64,000 nucleotides of DNA from Saccopteryx bilineata (lineage: Eukaryota > Chordata > Mammalia > Chiroptera > Emballonuridae). The position numbers were made by a program, and so were the translations under genes. Location of the stretch: the NCBI RefSeq assembly GCF_036850765.1, contig NC_089492.1:294460590-294524589 (forward strand), written 5' to 3'. Shown in pieces: positions 35,310 through 46,779 of this stretch. Numbering within the stretch: the first letter of the stretch is position 1; each line of letters opens with the position of its first letter. Under the pieces are notes generated by a model. The model did not search any database and was not told the origin of the DNA. It was given only the letters and a program-made list of their open reading frames with translations.

Positions 35310-36764
35310 GCAGAAACCCTTTTGATGAAGAAGATGGCTTAAAAAAAAGATGAGATTGTACTTTTCAGCAGGAATGGATAGAGGAATTTGCCTTTGTGGA
35401 GAGAGCAGGTTCTGTAGTGTGTCTAATATGCAATGATAAAATTGAATTGATAAAACGGTCAAATATAAAGCAGCACTTCGACACACGCCATACTATATTT
35501 GCATTGAAATATCCAGCGAGGGACAGCAGAAAGAAAGCATGTCAAGAGCTACTGTGCAGAGTGCAAGCTAGTCACAGCAGCAACTCCGTGTTTGGACCCA
35601 ACAAGGTGACTGGAATTCAGCGAGCTTTGCTGGTGCTTTAGCAATTGTGAGAAACGGAAAGCCATTCACAGATGGGGAGTATGCCAAAACATTCATGCTT
35701 GATGTTGCCAGTAAACTTTTTGGATAAAGACAAGATAATCAAACAAATAAAAGACAAGCCTCTGTCAACAAGAACTGTTCATGATCGTACCATCATGATG
35801 GCAAATCAAATTGAGGCAACACAAGTGAAGAACATAAATGCAGCACCATTCTTTTCTCTCACTTTGGATGAGTCAACAGATGTAAGCCATTTATCCCAGT
35901 TCAGCATGATTGCAAGGTATGCTGTTGGTGACACACTACATGAGGAAAGTCTTGCTGTTTTGCCTATGAAAGAGACAACAAGAGGGGAGGATTTATTCAA
36001 GTCTTTCACTGAGTTCGCTAAAGAAAAAAATCTACCAATGGATAGACTTATTTTAGTGTGTGTACTGATGGCGCTCCGTGAATGGTGGGGAAAAACAAGA
36101 TTCGTAGCACTTATCTGTGATCATGAAAAGAGACCCATCCTAAGTTTTCACTGCATCCTACATCAGGAGGCGCTTTGTGCTCAGATGTGTGGCGAGCAAC
36201 TTGGTGAGGTCATGTCTCTGGTCATTCGGGTGGTCAACTTTATTGTTGCCCGAGCTTTAAATGATCGCCAGTTTAAAACACTGCTGGATGAAGTTGGGAA
36301 TAATTATCCTGGTCTGCTTCTGCACGGCAATGTGCATTGGTTGTCAAGAGAGAAGGTGCTCAGCTGTTTTGCGGCTTGTCTGAGAGAAATCCAGACTTTT
36401 CTTGAAATGAAAAACGTTGAGCATCCTGAGTTAGCTAACACTGAGTGGCTCGTGAAGTTCTACTATCTCATGGACATGACTGAACATCTGAACCAGCTCA
36501 ATGTGAAAATGCAAGGCGTTGGAAATACAGTCTTATTCCTTCAACAAGCAGTGTTTGCATTTGAAAACAAGCTGGAACTCTTCATTGCCGACATTGAAAC
36601 AGGTCGTTTACTACACTTTGAAAAACTGGGAGCATTTAAAGATGCCTGCACAGCAAGTGACCCTGCTCAACATCTTGATCTCCAGCAGCTAGCGGGCTTC
36701 ACATTTAATCTCCTGCAGTCACTCAAAGCGCGCATTGGAGAATTTTGTGAGTGCATTTTTTTTT

Positions 36765-36960
36765 TCATATGTGCCTTCACTGCGGGCCTTCAGCAGACCG
36801 AGTAACCCCTTGCTCGAGCCAGCGACCTTGGGTCCAAGCTGGTGAGCTTTTGCTCAAACCAGATGAGCCCGTGCTCAAGCTGGCGACCTCAGGGTCTCGA
36901 ACCTGGGTCCTCCGCATCCCAGTCCAACGCTCTATCTACTGCGCCACCACCTGGTCAGGC
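36765..36960 (-). repeat. SINE-3, 3' truncated
   Basis: Head and middle only, in reverse, ending in '...cctggtcaggc'. It interrupts the transposase after codon 360. Confidence 0.85.
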
Positions 36961-36974
36961 AGCACTCGTTTTTT

Positions 36975-37299
36975 TTTTGTTGTTTTTTTCAGAGAGAGAG
37001 GGATAGACAGGGACAGACAGGAACGGAGAGAGATGAGAAGCATCAGTCATTAGTTTTTCATTGCGTGTTGCAACACCTTAGTTGTTCATTGATTGCTTTC
37101 TCATATGTGCCTTGACTGCGGGCCTTCAGCAGACTGAGTAACCCCTTGCTGGAGCCAGCAACCTTCGGTTCAAACTGGTGGGCTTTTTGCTCAAACCAGA
37201 TAAGCCTATGCTCAATCTGGCGACCTCGGGGTCTCGAACCTGGGTCCTCTGCATCCCAGTCCAATGCTCTATCCACTACGCCACCACCTGGTCAGGCAG
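36975..37299 (-). repeat. SINE-3, full length
   Basis: Second reverse SINE-3 inserted next to the first. The flanks GCACTCGTTTTTTT/GCACTTGTTTTTTT act as a near-perfect duplication. Confidence 0.9.
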
Positions 37300-38013
37300 C
37301 ACTTGTTTTTTTAAGTTCTTCACCCATCCACACGAGTGTGCAGTGGACAGCACCAACCTGAGTTAATCCCCAGTGTCTCCGTCAGAGATTTTGAGCTACA
37401 AGCTGCTTACCTGAAGGCCTCAGATGTGTGGGTGAATAAGTTCAAGTCACTGAATGAAGATTTGGAAAGACTTGCATGACAGCAAGTAGAGTTGGTGAGC
37501 AAACACAAGTGGGAACAAATGAAAAAACTTCAACCCATGGACCAGCTGATTGTCAAAACTTGGAACATGCTTCCTGTCACATACCACACATGGCAGTGTG
37601 TGAGTATTGCTGTACTGACAATGTTTGGCTCTGTGTACGCATGTGAGCAGTCTTTCTCACATCTAAAGAACATTAAGACCAACCTACAATCACGTTTAAC
37701 GGATGGAAGTCTCAAAGCCTGCATGAAGCTTAACGTCACCATGTTATCAACCAGACTACAAAGCCATCAGCAAAACCATGCAGCACCAGAAGTCGCATTA
37801 ATGGTAAAAAGTACTTTATTCATCATTGGTTAGCAACAGCATAATGTTATTAAAAAGAATTCAGAGACTTATTGTACTTTAAAAGTGTTGGTCTTACATA
37901 AAATGCACACTTTTACTTGTATTTAGTGTTAAACATATTGTATGGCTCTCACGGAATTACATTTTAAAATATGGCTCTGTCAGCTAAAAAGGTTCCCGAC
38001 CCCTGCGATAGAT

Positions 38014-38766
38014 AAACATTGTAAACAAGAGAGTAAAATTCAATGAGCTTGTCAGTGAGATTAATGACTTTTGTACCATGCCTTCTCCTTCCTACCTTTC
38101 AACCAGTATGCGATTTTGTTTTTAAAGTTGGCCCCGAACTGTGGCCGAAGCCACATGATTTGGAAGATTTAGGTCTCCATGAGGTCGTCGGCATTAATAT
38201 AAAGACACCTTCATTTGACTACTTAACTGTGTGGCAAGATGTCTGTTTCTCGCTGTTCTGATACATTAATAAAGGAGGTATGCCTGTATTACAGCATCTG
38301 GAGAATATTAAGAAAATAATCAACTTGCATCATCATATATATGGCAAAGAATGTAAGACATACCTTTGAAATAAAGAACTAAGATGCACAGTATAAACAT
38401 GAAATAGAAATCTATTGCTTCTTTATAATTTGAACATCATTAAGATAAATTATTGAAAGGAGAGGGAGAATTGCCCTGGCATCTTCTCTAAGGGCATTAG
38501 GATGGTGGTTGATGAAAACAGTGGACACCTGCTAGATGGTACAGGTGAAATACCTTTGGCCACGGAAATTTGCAAAGACATAAATCTGGAAAGAGAACTG
38601 GACACCTTAGAAAGTACAACATAGACACACATGCTTCCCATTTAAGTAAAACTTATATAAAATCTCCATACTATTAACATTTGGATGCATAAAATTAAAG
38701 AAATGGAGCCTCAGAGTTACCTACATTGTTGTTAACACTTTTAAAAACTGTACATTTCTGATACTT
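38014..38766. other. 3' flank of KZNF-A
   Basis: No gene is seen. 38480-38766 is paralogous to 2590-2880 (KZNF-B) and in part to 52100-52390 (KZNF-C), so it is the shared 3' untranslated/flanking sequence. Confidence 0.6.
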
Positions 38767-38840
38767 CTAAGATTGTCCTCTAATGTGAACTTTCATGTGT
38801 AGGAAAAAGATTTCCTACACACACAGCACTGATAAGGTCT
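38767..38840 (-). pseudogene. Lost fourteenth finger of KZNF-A
   Basis: Directly after the KZNF-A stop the reverse strand continues with Arg-Pro-Tyr-Gln-Cys-Cys-Val-Cys-Arg-Lys-Ser-Phe, then a shortened helix and, in another frame, His-Met-Lys-Val-His and a stop at 38767-38769. KZNF-C ends with the same kind of finger complete (His-Met-Arg-Val-His). KZNF-A therefore lost its last finger through a stop plus a small deletion. Confidence 0.85.
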
Positions 38841-40417
38841 TTACGCAGTGTGAATTCTCTGATGATAACGAAACCCATTACTACTGAAAAAAGATTTTCC
38901 ACATTCACTGCACTTATAAGGCCTTTCTCCAGTGTGAACTCTCTGATGATAATGAAAAGCAGTTTTTGTGATAAAGGATTTCCTACATTCACGGCAGGCA
39001 TAAGGCCTTTCTCCAGAGTGAATTTTCTGATGATAACGAAAGGCAGGGCTATTGGAAAAAGATTTCCCACACTCACGGCACTCGAAAGGTCTTTCTCCAG
39101 TGTGAACTCTCTGATGATAGTGAAGGTCGGACTGCGTGAAAAAAGATTTCCCACATTCACTGCACTCATATGGTCTTTCACCAGTATGAACTCTCTGATG
39201 ATAATTCAAATTATCCTTCTTCTTAAAAGATTTCCCACACTGACTGCACTCATAAGGCCTTTCTCCACTGTGAACTGTCTGATGATAACGGAGCTTAGAG
39301 CTAGTAAAAAAAGATTTCCCACACTCACTACATTTATAAGGCCTTTCTCCAGTGTGAACTCTCTGATGATAATGAAGGTGAGACTTGCTGATAAAAGATT
39401 TCCCACACTCACTACATTTATAAGGTCTTTCTCCAGTGTGAACTTTCTGATGATAACGAAAGGCACGGCTATTGGAAAAAGATTTCCCACACTCACTGCA
39501 CTTGAAAGGCCTTTCTCCAGTGTGAACTCTCAGATGATAGTGAAGGTCGGACTCTCTGAAAAAAGACTTCCCACATTCACAGCACTCATATGGTCTTTCA
39601 CCAGTGTGAACTCCCCGATGATAACTCAAATTATCCTTCGTCTTAAAAGATTTCCCACACTCACTGCATTCATAAGGCCTTTCTCCATTATGAACTCTCT
39701 GATGATAACGAAGGTTAGAGCTAGTTAAATAAGATTTCCCACACTCATGGCACTCATAAGGCCTTTCTCCTGTGTGAACTCTCTGATGATATCGAAGGTT
39801 AGAGTTCCTGATAAAAGATTTTCCACACTCATTGCACTTATAAGGCCTTTCTCCAGTATGAACTTTCTGATGATAATGAAGGCCACTGCTACTAAAAAAG
39901 GATTTACCACAGTCACTACACTCATAGGGACATGCTTCTGTGTGAACTTTCTGATGAAAAGTTTTTCTCATTTGCAAAGTCACCCCAGACAATGTGGTTT
40001 CACCTGTCCTGTCCCTTGTATGAGTAGCCTGTTGTTGAATATGTCCAGATTCAGGAAGGATGTCCAGCCCTAACTCCTGGCAGGTAAAAAGCATCTGGGA
40101 CAAATTGAAATTGTGGCCCTTTGCAAGTGAGATCCTTTCTAAATGTCTTTGAAAATGCTCTTTTTTCATGTACTGATCCTCATCCCGGTGACACTTTGCA
40201 CTGAAATAAAACAGTTTTTCACATGCTCCACATTTTAACATTTGTGATCCCTGCTCCTCAACCAAGCTGAAAATGTCTCTCAAGATGAGGTCACAACTCT
40301 CACAGGGGTGGCTCTTCTGGGAAGACAAAGCCACATTATGATACTTTGCCTGTGACACCCTTTCAGAAGCTTTCTGTTCAGTGGGAGCCTCCACATCCTC
40401 TGCTCCACAGCAGCAAC
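38841..40417 (-). CDS. KZNF-A exon 3: linker and 13 C2H2 zinc fingers
   Basis: Last coding exon of a KRAB zinc-finger protein, join 47019-46987, 43186-43060, 40417-38841 (1737 nt, 578 residues). The acceptor TTTTGTTCAG precedes 40417, phase 1 as in human ZNF587-type genes. A linker carries a Cys-Glu-Ser-Cys pair and a degenerate Cys-Gly-Ala-Cys finger. Then 13 canonical C2H2 fingers with TGERPY-type linkers run without a break. Helix residues -1/2/3 per finger are SSG, RSN, TSN, TDN, RSD, NRA, SSH, TSK, KDN, TSD, NPA, TTA, SNG; position 6 is Tyr in all. Fingers 4-8 and 9-13 look like a five-finger duplication. Expected role: nuclear sequence-specific DNA binding, probably repression of transposable elements. 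The gene cannot be assigned to a named orthologue. Confidence 0.93.
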
Positions 40418-40816
40418 CTGAACAAAAGAAAATGCTGGTGAATTACATGATGACCTTATAGGAAAGAAGATTTCTCAACATAAATGAACAGCTGTCACAG
40501 TTAGGCATGATTCTATGGAACGATATTTAAGGAAAGTAAGTTAAATTCTGAAGAAATTGTATTTACCCATTACTCTGCCCCAAAAGTCAGCGAGTGGTGC
40601 AGATTTTACCAAGGAAAGAAGCCAGCATACAATGGGACACAAAAATAAAGACCAAGTCCACTAATATTTCCTCCAGAAAAGGCTTCCTGGAGGACTTTTC
40701 TTGCTGGCTGGAGTAATCTGAATGTGCTCAAACCCATAAAAATCAATTCTATTAAAACCACTTGATGTAAACACCAATACAAGAGCATGTGCAAACTTCA
40801 AGATTCTTCTGGCACG
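40418..40816. other. KZNF-A intron 2, finger-proximal
   Basis: Paralogous to 54353-54678 ('aaagaccaagtccacta', 'ggcttcctggaggacttttcttgctgg'). No gene is seen. The minus-strand open stretch 41212-40661 runs through a SINE and is not credible. Confidence 0.75.
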
Positions 40817-41019
40817 GCCTGACCTGTGGTGGCGCAGTGGATAAAGCATCAACCTGGGAATTCTGAGGTCGCCGGTTCGAAACCCTGGGCTTGCCTGGTC
40901 AGGGCACATATGGGAGTTGATGCTTCCGGCTCCTCCCCCCCTTCTCTCTCTGTCTCTCCTCTCTCTCCCTCTGTCTCTCCCTCTCCTCTCTAAAATGAAT
41001 AAATAAATAAAAAAAAAAT

Positions 41020-41052
<33 letters not shown>
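40817..41052 (+). repeat. SINE-2, full length
   Basis: Duplication AGATTCTTCTGGCACG at 40801-40816 and 41053-41068. Confidence 0.97.
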
Positions 41053-41055
<3 letters not shown>

Positions 41056-41068
41056 TTCTTCTGGCACG

Positions 41069-42117
41069 AATCAAAGTTGTAAAGTAGTAAAGAGAGACCT
41101 GTGAGAGAAAGGTTGGCATTTGAAGTTTAAAGAGGTAAAGATTACTCATGGGTTTAAAATATGAATAGAAATGACAACTGTTATATCTGAGTAATTGGCA
41201 AAGTGTCGGCAATTAGCTGACAAATAGGTTAAGTGATAAGCAAAGACAAACAGATTAAGGTATGGCAATGACAAGGTTAACAAAACGCTATTATGCCAAA
41301 TTACTTCCAAAGTTACAACCTTAAAGCCTGGAATGAACCCTCAGCAACTGCCATTCACCAAGCAAAGACCCTCTTTGAACTAAGGGTGGAATCATGTGCC
41401 TCCTGTGATCCACAAATGACTCTTCTCCTTAACCCTAGTTGAGCCAATAATGGGATTCAGATCATAAAATGTCATTAAAAAAAAAAACTTAATGAGAGTG
41501 ATGGTCAGAGAGCACAAAACAGTACAGAAAAGAGATCTATGTGAATGACACCAGTAGGATGGCAGAATAGGAGATAGAAAAACTCCTCCCCCTATTCAAA
41601 TAAAGTAGACACCTGTCCACAAGAAAACAGCCACAGGAGAAAGGAAAAAGAGCCGAATTGAGACAAATATCAACACAGGAGAGGCAAAAATGTAGATTTG
41701 CACAAAAAGGTTAATTGGGAGACCAAATTAGCAAACATACATAAAGATGGCTAGGTTCAAAAACAAGGGCCAGAGTTACCTCTAGCAGCCACTGTGCTGT
41801 GTAAGCTCTGACCCTACTGGTTGGTTCTGTGAAAACCCAGGGGAAACTTTGCTGTTAGGAATCACAGAAGTATCTGCAAAAATAAAACTCAGGACCAACG
41901 GCTTCACTAGTGAATTCTACCAAATATTCAAAGAAAAATTGATACTTTTCTTGGAAAATAATATATAAAAAATAAAAAGTATTCAGAATTCGTTAGCCCA
42001 AAAGTAGTTAAAAATAGGGTTCATGATGTAGAGATATTTCCCCAAATACTATGTACAAATAACCAACAGGAATATAAAAAAAAATTATTTTCCCATTAAT
42101 CAAGATGAAATCTGTTG
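41069..42117. other. KZNF-A intron 2, duplicated block
   Basis: 41400-41720 and 41740-42080 correspond to pieces of 57590-58520 and 61960-62095 in the KZNF-C locus, in partly different order. A 60-bp L1 ORF2 scrap at about 41888-41940 ('cggcttcactagtgaattctaccaaatattc' type sequence) equals the start of the larger L1 at 58470, so that L1 predates the duplication and was mostly deleted here. Confidence 0.7.
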
Positions 42118-42347
42118 GCCTGACCTGTGGTGGCGCAGTGGATAAAGCATCGACCTGGAAATGCTGAGGTCGCCGGTTTGAAACCCTGGGCTTGCCTGGT
42201 CAAGGCACATATGGGAGTTGATGCTTCCAGCTCCTCCCCCCTCCTCTCTTTCTCCCTCTCTATCTCTCTCTCTCCCTCTCTCTCTCCTCTCTAAAAATGA
42301 ATAAATAAAATAAAATTAAAAAAATTAAAAAAAAAAAAAAAAAAAAA
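42118..42347 (+). repeat. SINE-2, full length
   Basis: Duplication AGATGAAATCTGTTGG on both sides (42102-42117, 42348-42363). The equivalent place in the KZNF-C locus (about 62095) has no SINE, so it inserted after the duplication. Confidence 0.96.
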
Positions 42348-42363
42348 AGATGAAATCTGTTGG

Positions 42364-43490
<1,127 letters not shown>

Positions 43491-43663
43491 CAGGGGTCCC
43501 CAAACTGCGGCCCTCTAAGGCCATTTATCCGGGCCCCACCATACTTCCGGAAAAGGCACCTCTTTCATTGCTGGTCAGTGAGAGGAGCACTGTATGTGGC
43601 GGCCCGCCAACGGTCTGAGGGACAGTGAACTGGCCTTCTGTGTAAAAAATTTGGGGACCCCTG
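43491..43663. mobile_element. Non-autonomous hAT MITE
   Basis: 173 bp bounded by CAGGGGTCCCCAAACT and its near complement ATTTGGGGACCCCTG. It has the hAT terminal pattern but no coding capacity. An 8-bp target duplication is not recognisable (TCCTAGAT versus TTCATGTC). Confidence 0.8.
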
Positions 43664-44711
43664 TTCATGTCTCTAAGACATAGCAAATCATGAGCTTACC
43701 CTTCACCCTTAAGTCCACACATCAGGTACCCAGGACCATCAGCTCAAACTTCCTCTAGTTGTGCACACCACTGAGTATCCCTACTTCCTTCAGATCTTCA
43801 GACCCCTGGCTCACTTCTCAGCTCAGCGACCTTCCTATTCCACACCACAGGGATCTCTCTGAATGCACGCATATACTTGTCACATGGCACCCAGAGAGTG
43901 CACGACATATGCATACAGGGTCCAGCACAACCCCAATCCTCTGAGGGCACCCACAGCTAGGAAAAACCCCAAATGAGGTTCTAAATCTTCCCTGCCTGCT
44001 TCTGATCTTTGCTTCAATATTTTCCACCCAGATCCACATGGGAATTTCAGATACGAATAACTCCTTTCCACTCTGCACTGTTTTGCAGTTTCCTCAGAAG
44101 CCACAACATTCTTCCCTCTACACATACTTTTTAAAGAATCCACCGCCATTAGTCTCTATTTCAGGCAGCGAGACACTCACAAAGGACCATATTTGCCCAC
44201 AACCTTATCCATCAGCAAGACAAACCAGCCAGATCCCACAGAAGCACAACACAAAATTCTGAAGGGGAAGCAAAGCCCTGCCCTCGGTATCATCCTACCT
44301 CTACTCCTTGTCTGCCTCGACAGCCATCATAATCAACCCATTGAATCCTTGGCCATTTCAGAGATCACCATCTCTCCCATTGTGATGTCACTATCACTCC
44401 TCTCCCTCACATGTGCTTGTGAGGACCAGTGACTTCTATTAGGTGACAAAAAAGGAACCACTCTTTGACATGGGCTATCTTCATCCACTGCCACCAAAAC
44501 CTGCACTCTCTCTACAGCTCCACACTAATGCACAAAGGAGCCTCCACTTTTACATGTCTCCATCCTCGAACAAAGTAAAAGAATTATATCTCCATTTTCA
44601 CTTTTTGTGCAACCCCACAATATCCCCACATTGTTTTCTCTCTCCTCCCTACTCTGTCATCAATGGATTTCATGTAACCTCCTTATGTCTCCCCCCCCCA
44701 CACCTTTTATT
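43664..44711. other. KZNF-A intron 1, nothing recognised
   Basis: Pyrimidine-rich single-copy sequence. Several short open stretches on both strands lack any family signature. Confidence 0.4.
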
Positions 44712-45043
44712 TTGGATAGAGACAAGGAGACAGAGAAAGGGACAGAGAGGGAGAAACAGGAAAAGACAGAGATGAGAAGCATCAATTCTTCGTTGCCGCA
44801 CCTTAGTTGTTCAGTGATTGCTTTCTTATATGTGTCTTAAGGGGGGGGTGTGTGTGTGTGAAGGCTGGGGGTTACAGCAGAGCAAGTATCCCCTTGCTCA
44901 AGCCAACAACCTTGTGCTCTTGCTGGTGAGCTGCGCTCAAACCAGATGAGCCCACGCTCAAGGTAGTAACCTCAGGGTCTCGAACCTGGGTCCTCCCCAT
45001 CGCAGTCCGATGCTCAATCCACTGCAGCACCGCCTGGTCAGAC
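44712..45043 (-). repeat. SINE-3, older reverse copy
   Basis: Reverse SINE-3 with an inserted G/T simple run (44839-44858) and a head ending 'gcctggtcagac'. Confidence 0.85.
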
Positions 45044-45181
45044 TCCTCTTTGTTTCTTAAGTGTAAAATAAATGGTAAAACTTCAATTTTCCAGAACATC
45101 TTGTCAATCTGTTGAGATATTCGCTTCCTGGCAATCATCGTCAGCTTGGCTCCAATAAACTCATTTTAAAATTCTCTATAG
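45044..45181. other. KZNF-A intron 1, paralogous to KZNF-B intron
   Basis: Corresponds to 21280-21390 in KZNF-B, as does 45590-45770 to 21405-21590. Confidence 0.6.
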
Positions 45182-45323
45182 CCTGACCTGTGGTGGCACA
45201 GTGGATAAAGCGTCGACCTGGAAATGCTGAGGCCGCCAGTTCAAAACCCTGGGCTTGCCTGGTCAAGGCACATATGGGAGTTGATGCTTCCAGCCCCCCC
45301 CCCCTTCTCCCTCTCTGTCTCTC

Positions 45324-45354
<31 letters not shown>

Positions 45355-45387
45355 ATCTCTAAAAAATGAATTAAAAAATTAAAAAAA
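45182..45387 (+). repeat. SINE-2, full length
   Basis: Duplication AAATTCTCTATAG at 45169-45181 and 45388-45400. Confidence 0.95.
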
Positions 45388-45400
45388 AAATTCTCTATAG

Positions 45401-45575
45401 CACTGGAGGGTTGGCTTGGTTGGCTAGTGTCTTCCAGAAGCAAGAGGTTGCCAGTTCAATCTCCAGTCAGGACATATACAGGACAGAGTGATGTTCCTGT
45501 CTCTCTATCTCTCTCCCTGCCTTTTTCACATTAGTCAATAAATTTAAAAAATTTTTAAATAATAAAATAAAATAA
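45401..45575 (+). repeat. Old tRNA-derived SINE
   Basis: A weak tRNA-like head ('gggttggcttggttggcta', box B-like 'ccagttcaatctcc'), CT run and AAT-rich tail. It is followed by TAATTCTCTACAG, an older version of the duplication used by the SINE-2 next to it, so the same site was used twice. Confidence 0.7.
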
Positions 45576-46050
45576 TTCTCTACAGATTTGAACTTTATAT
45601 TTTCTACAATGACATCAGAAATGGGAGCACCTTGATGTTACCTGTGCCATGCACTCAGAACAAAGGATTGGGGTATCCCCAGAGTCCCCACATCCAAGAG
45701 CTGGACAAATATAAAGAGAAAGGTCTGCAGACACTATATGGTAGTGTCACTAAGCAGGAACTGGAGTACCCTTTAATTCCTTGTCTAATTTACAGAAGTA
45801 AAAGTGGTTTTTCAACTTCAAAACTTATGAGAAGCACAACCACCATCACTAACCTCCAGGTAAGCAGGTCTCCTGGGTAGGCCCACCCAACAAAGACGTC
45901 TGGTGACCTCCAACAAACTGTCCATGCCCTGCAGCCTTTCCTCAGTGCTGCCTCTTACCAGTGCTGTGAACTGGGGCCAGGACTCAACTCCCTGGGCCTC
46001 ACTGTCCTCGTCATCCTATTCCAGTCTGTTTTCTCAGCGGAATTAAAAAA
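45576..46050. other. KZNF-A intron 1, no gene seen
   Basis: The first 200 bp are paralogous to the KZNF-B intron. The open stretch at 45632-45880 has no recognisable domain. Confidence 0.5.
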
Positions 46051-46456
46051 TTTTTTTTTTTTTTTTTTTTTTTTTCATTTTTCTGAAGCTGGAAACAGGG
46101 AGAGACAGTCAGACAGACTCCCGCATGCGCCCGACCGGGATCCACCCGGCACGCCCACCAGGGGCGACGCTCTGCCCACCAGGGGGCGATGCTCTGCCCA
46201 TCCTGGGCGTCGCCATGTTGCGACCAGAGCCACTCTAGCGCCTGAGGCAGAGGCCACAGAGCCATCCCCAGCGCCCGGGCCATCTTTGCTCCAATGGAGC
46301 CTCGGCTGCGGGAGGGGAGGAGAGAGACAGAGAGGAAAGCGCGGCGGAGGGGTGGAGAAGCAAATGGGCGCTTCTCCTGTGTGCCCTGGCCGGAATCGAA
46401 CCCGGGTCCTCCGCACGCTAGGCCGACGCTCTACCGCTGAGCCAACCGGCCAGGGC
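46051..46456 (-). repeat. SINE-1, full length
   Basis: Reverse copy flanked by A/T-rich runs (AAAAAATTTTTT-like on both sides). Confidence 0.93.
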
Positions 46457-46473
46457 AAAAAAAATTTTTTTTA

Positions 46474-46657
46474 AGGCTTTATTTATTTTAGTGAGAGGCT
46501 GAGAGAAAGCATGTGAGAGAGTGAGAAAGAGACAGAGAACGGGGTGAGGAACAGGAAGCGTCAACTCCCACACGTGCCTTGACCCGGCAAGCCCAGAGCT
46601 TGGAACTGTCGACCTCAGCGTTCCATGTTGACGCTTTAAGCTACCACAGGTCAGACT
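46474..46657 (-). repeat. SINE-2, old reverse copy
   Basis: The complement of the SINE-2 head ('cttgacccggcaagcccagagctt', 'ctaccacaggtcag') is recognisable but has lost several bases at the A-box. Confidence 0.8.
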
Positions 46658-46779
46658 GTCAGCATGGATTCTAAAACTTCATAAGAGCCTAAAATAGCCT
46701 GTATCTCTCCCTGTTCAACAACTTTCATAGCTCCAAGGAGTCCCCTAAATAAAGGCACAATCCCTCAGCCTCTCACTGA

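Larger units (their letters stand above)
35324..37833 (+). pseudogene. GTF2IRD2/Charlie-like hAT transposase, broken
   Basis: About 35370-35638 encodes a BED-like zinc finger (Cys-Leu-Ile-Cys, then His...His). The main frame at 35672-36750 holds the first RNase-H-like motif (Leu-Asp-Glu-Ser-Thr-Asp), a Cys-Ile-Leu-His-Gln-Glu-Ala block and Trp-Leu-Ser-Arg-Glu. The Cys-Thr-Asp-Gly-Ala-Pro motif is out of frame at 36061-36078 and runs into a stop, so the catalytic second Asp is missing from the open frame. Two SINE-3 insertions follow, then 37374-37833 with the dimerisation domain (Cys-Glu-Gln-Ser-Phe-Ser-His-Leu, Arg-Leu-Thr-Asp). The same transposase family gave rise to the C-terminal part of mammalian GTF2IRD2. 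Confidence 0.9.
28324..38005 (+). mobile_element. GTF2IRD2/Charlie-like hAT transposon with nested elements
   Basis: Perfect 16-bp terminal inverted repeats CAGGGGTCGGGAACCT (28324-28339) and its complement (37990-38005). The 8-bp target duplication is CTATAGAT (28316-28323) versus CGATAGAT (38006-38013), 7 of 8. A broken transposase occupies 35340-37833. A full-length L1 (28435-34692), a SINE-1 and two SINE-3 copies account for about 7.2 kb of its 9.7 kb, leaving about 2.4 kb of original element. Confidence 0.93.

Noticed and set aside
38040..38261. A 72-codon plus-strand frame between the hAT and KZNF-A
   Set aside because: It has no recognisable domain and no promoter or splice context; length is within chance for this sequence.
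39206..39496. Reverse open frames with repeated Ile-Ile-Arg-Glu-Phe-Thr-Leu-Glu-Lys
   Set aside because: These are out-of-frame readings of zinc-finger units, not a repeat protein. The same reading at 4197-4738 appears in KZNF-B because the true frame is broken there.
38850..39728. A 292-codon plus-strand open frame
   Set aside because: It is exactly antisense to the KZNF-A fingers. Repeated 84-nt finger units keep antisense frames open by chance.
38841..40417. CRISPR-like array (regular 84-bp spacing of similar units)
   Set aside because: The regular units are C2H2 finger codons in one reading frame of a vertebrate gene, and there are no palindromic repeats or spacers.
43759..44262. Overlapping short plus-strand open frames
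   Set aside because: Pyrimidine-rich intron sequence with no splice context, no family signature and no conservation with the KZNF-B intron.
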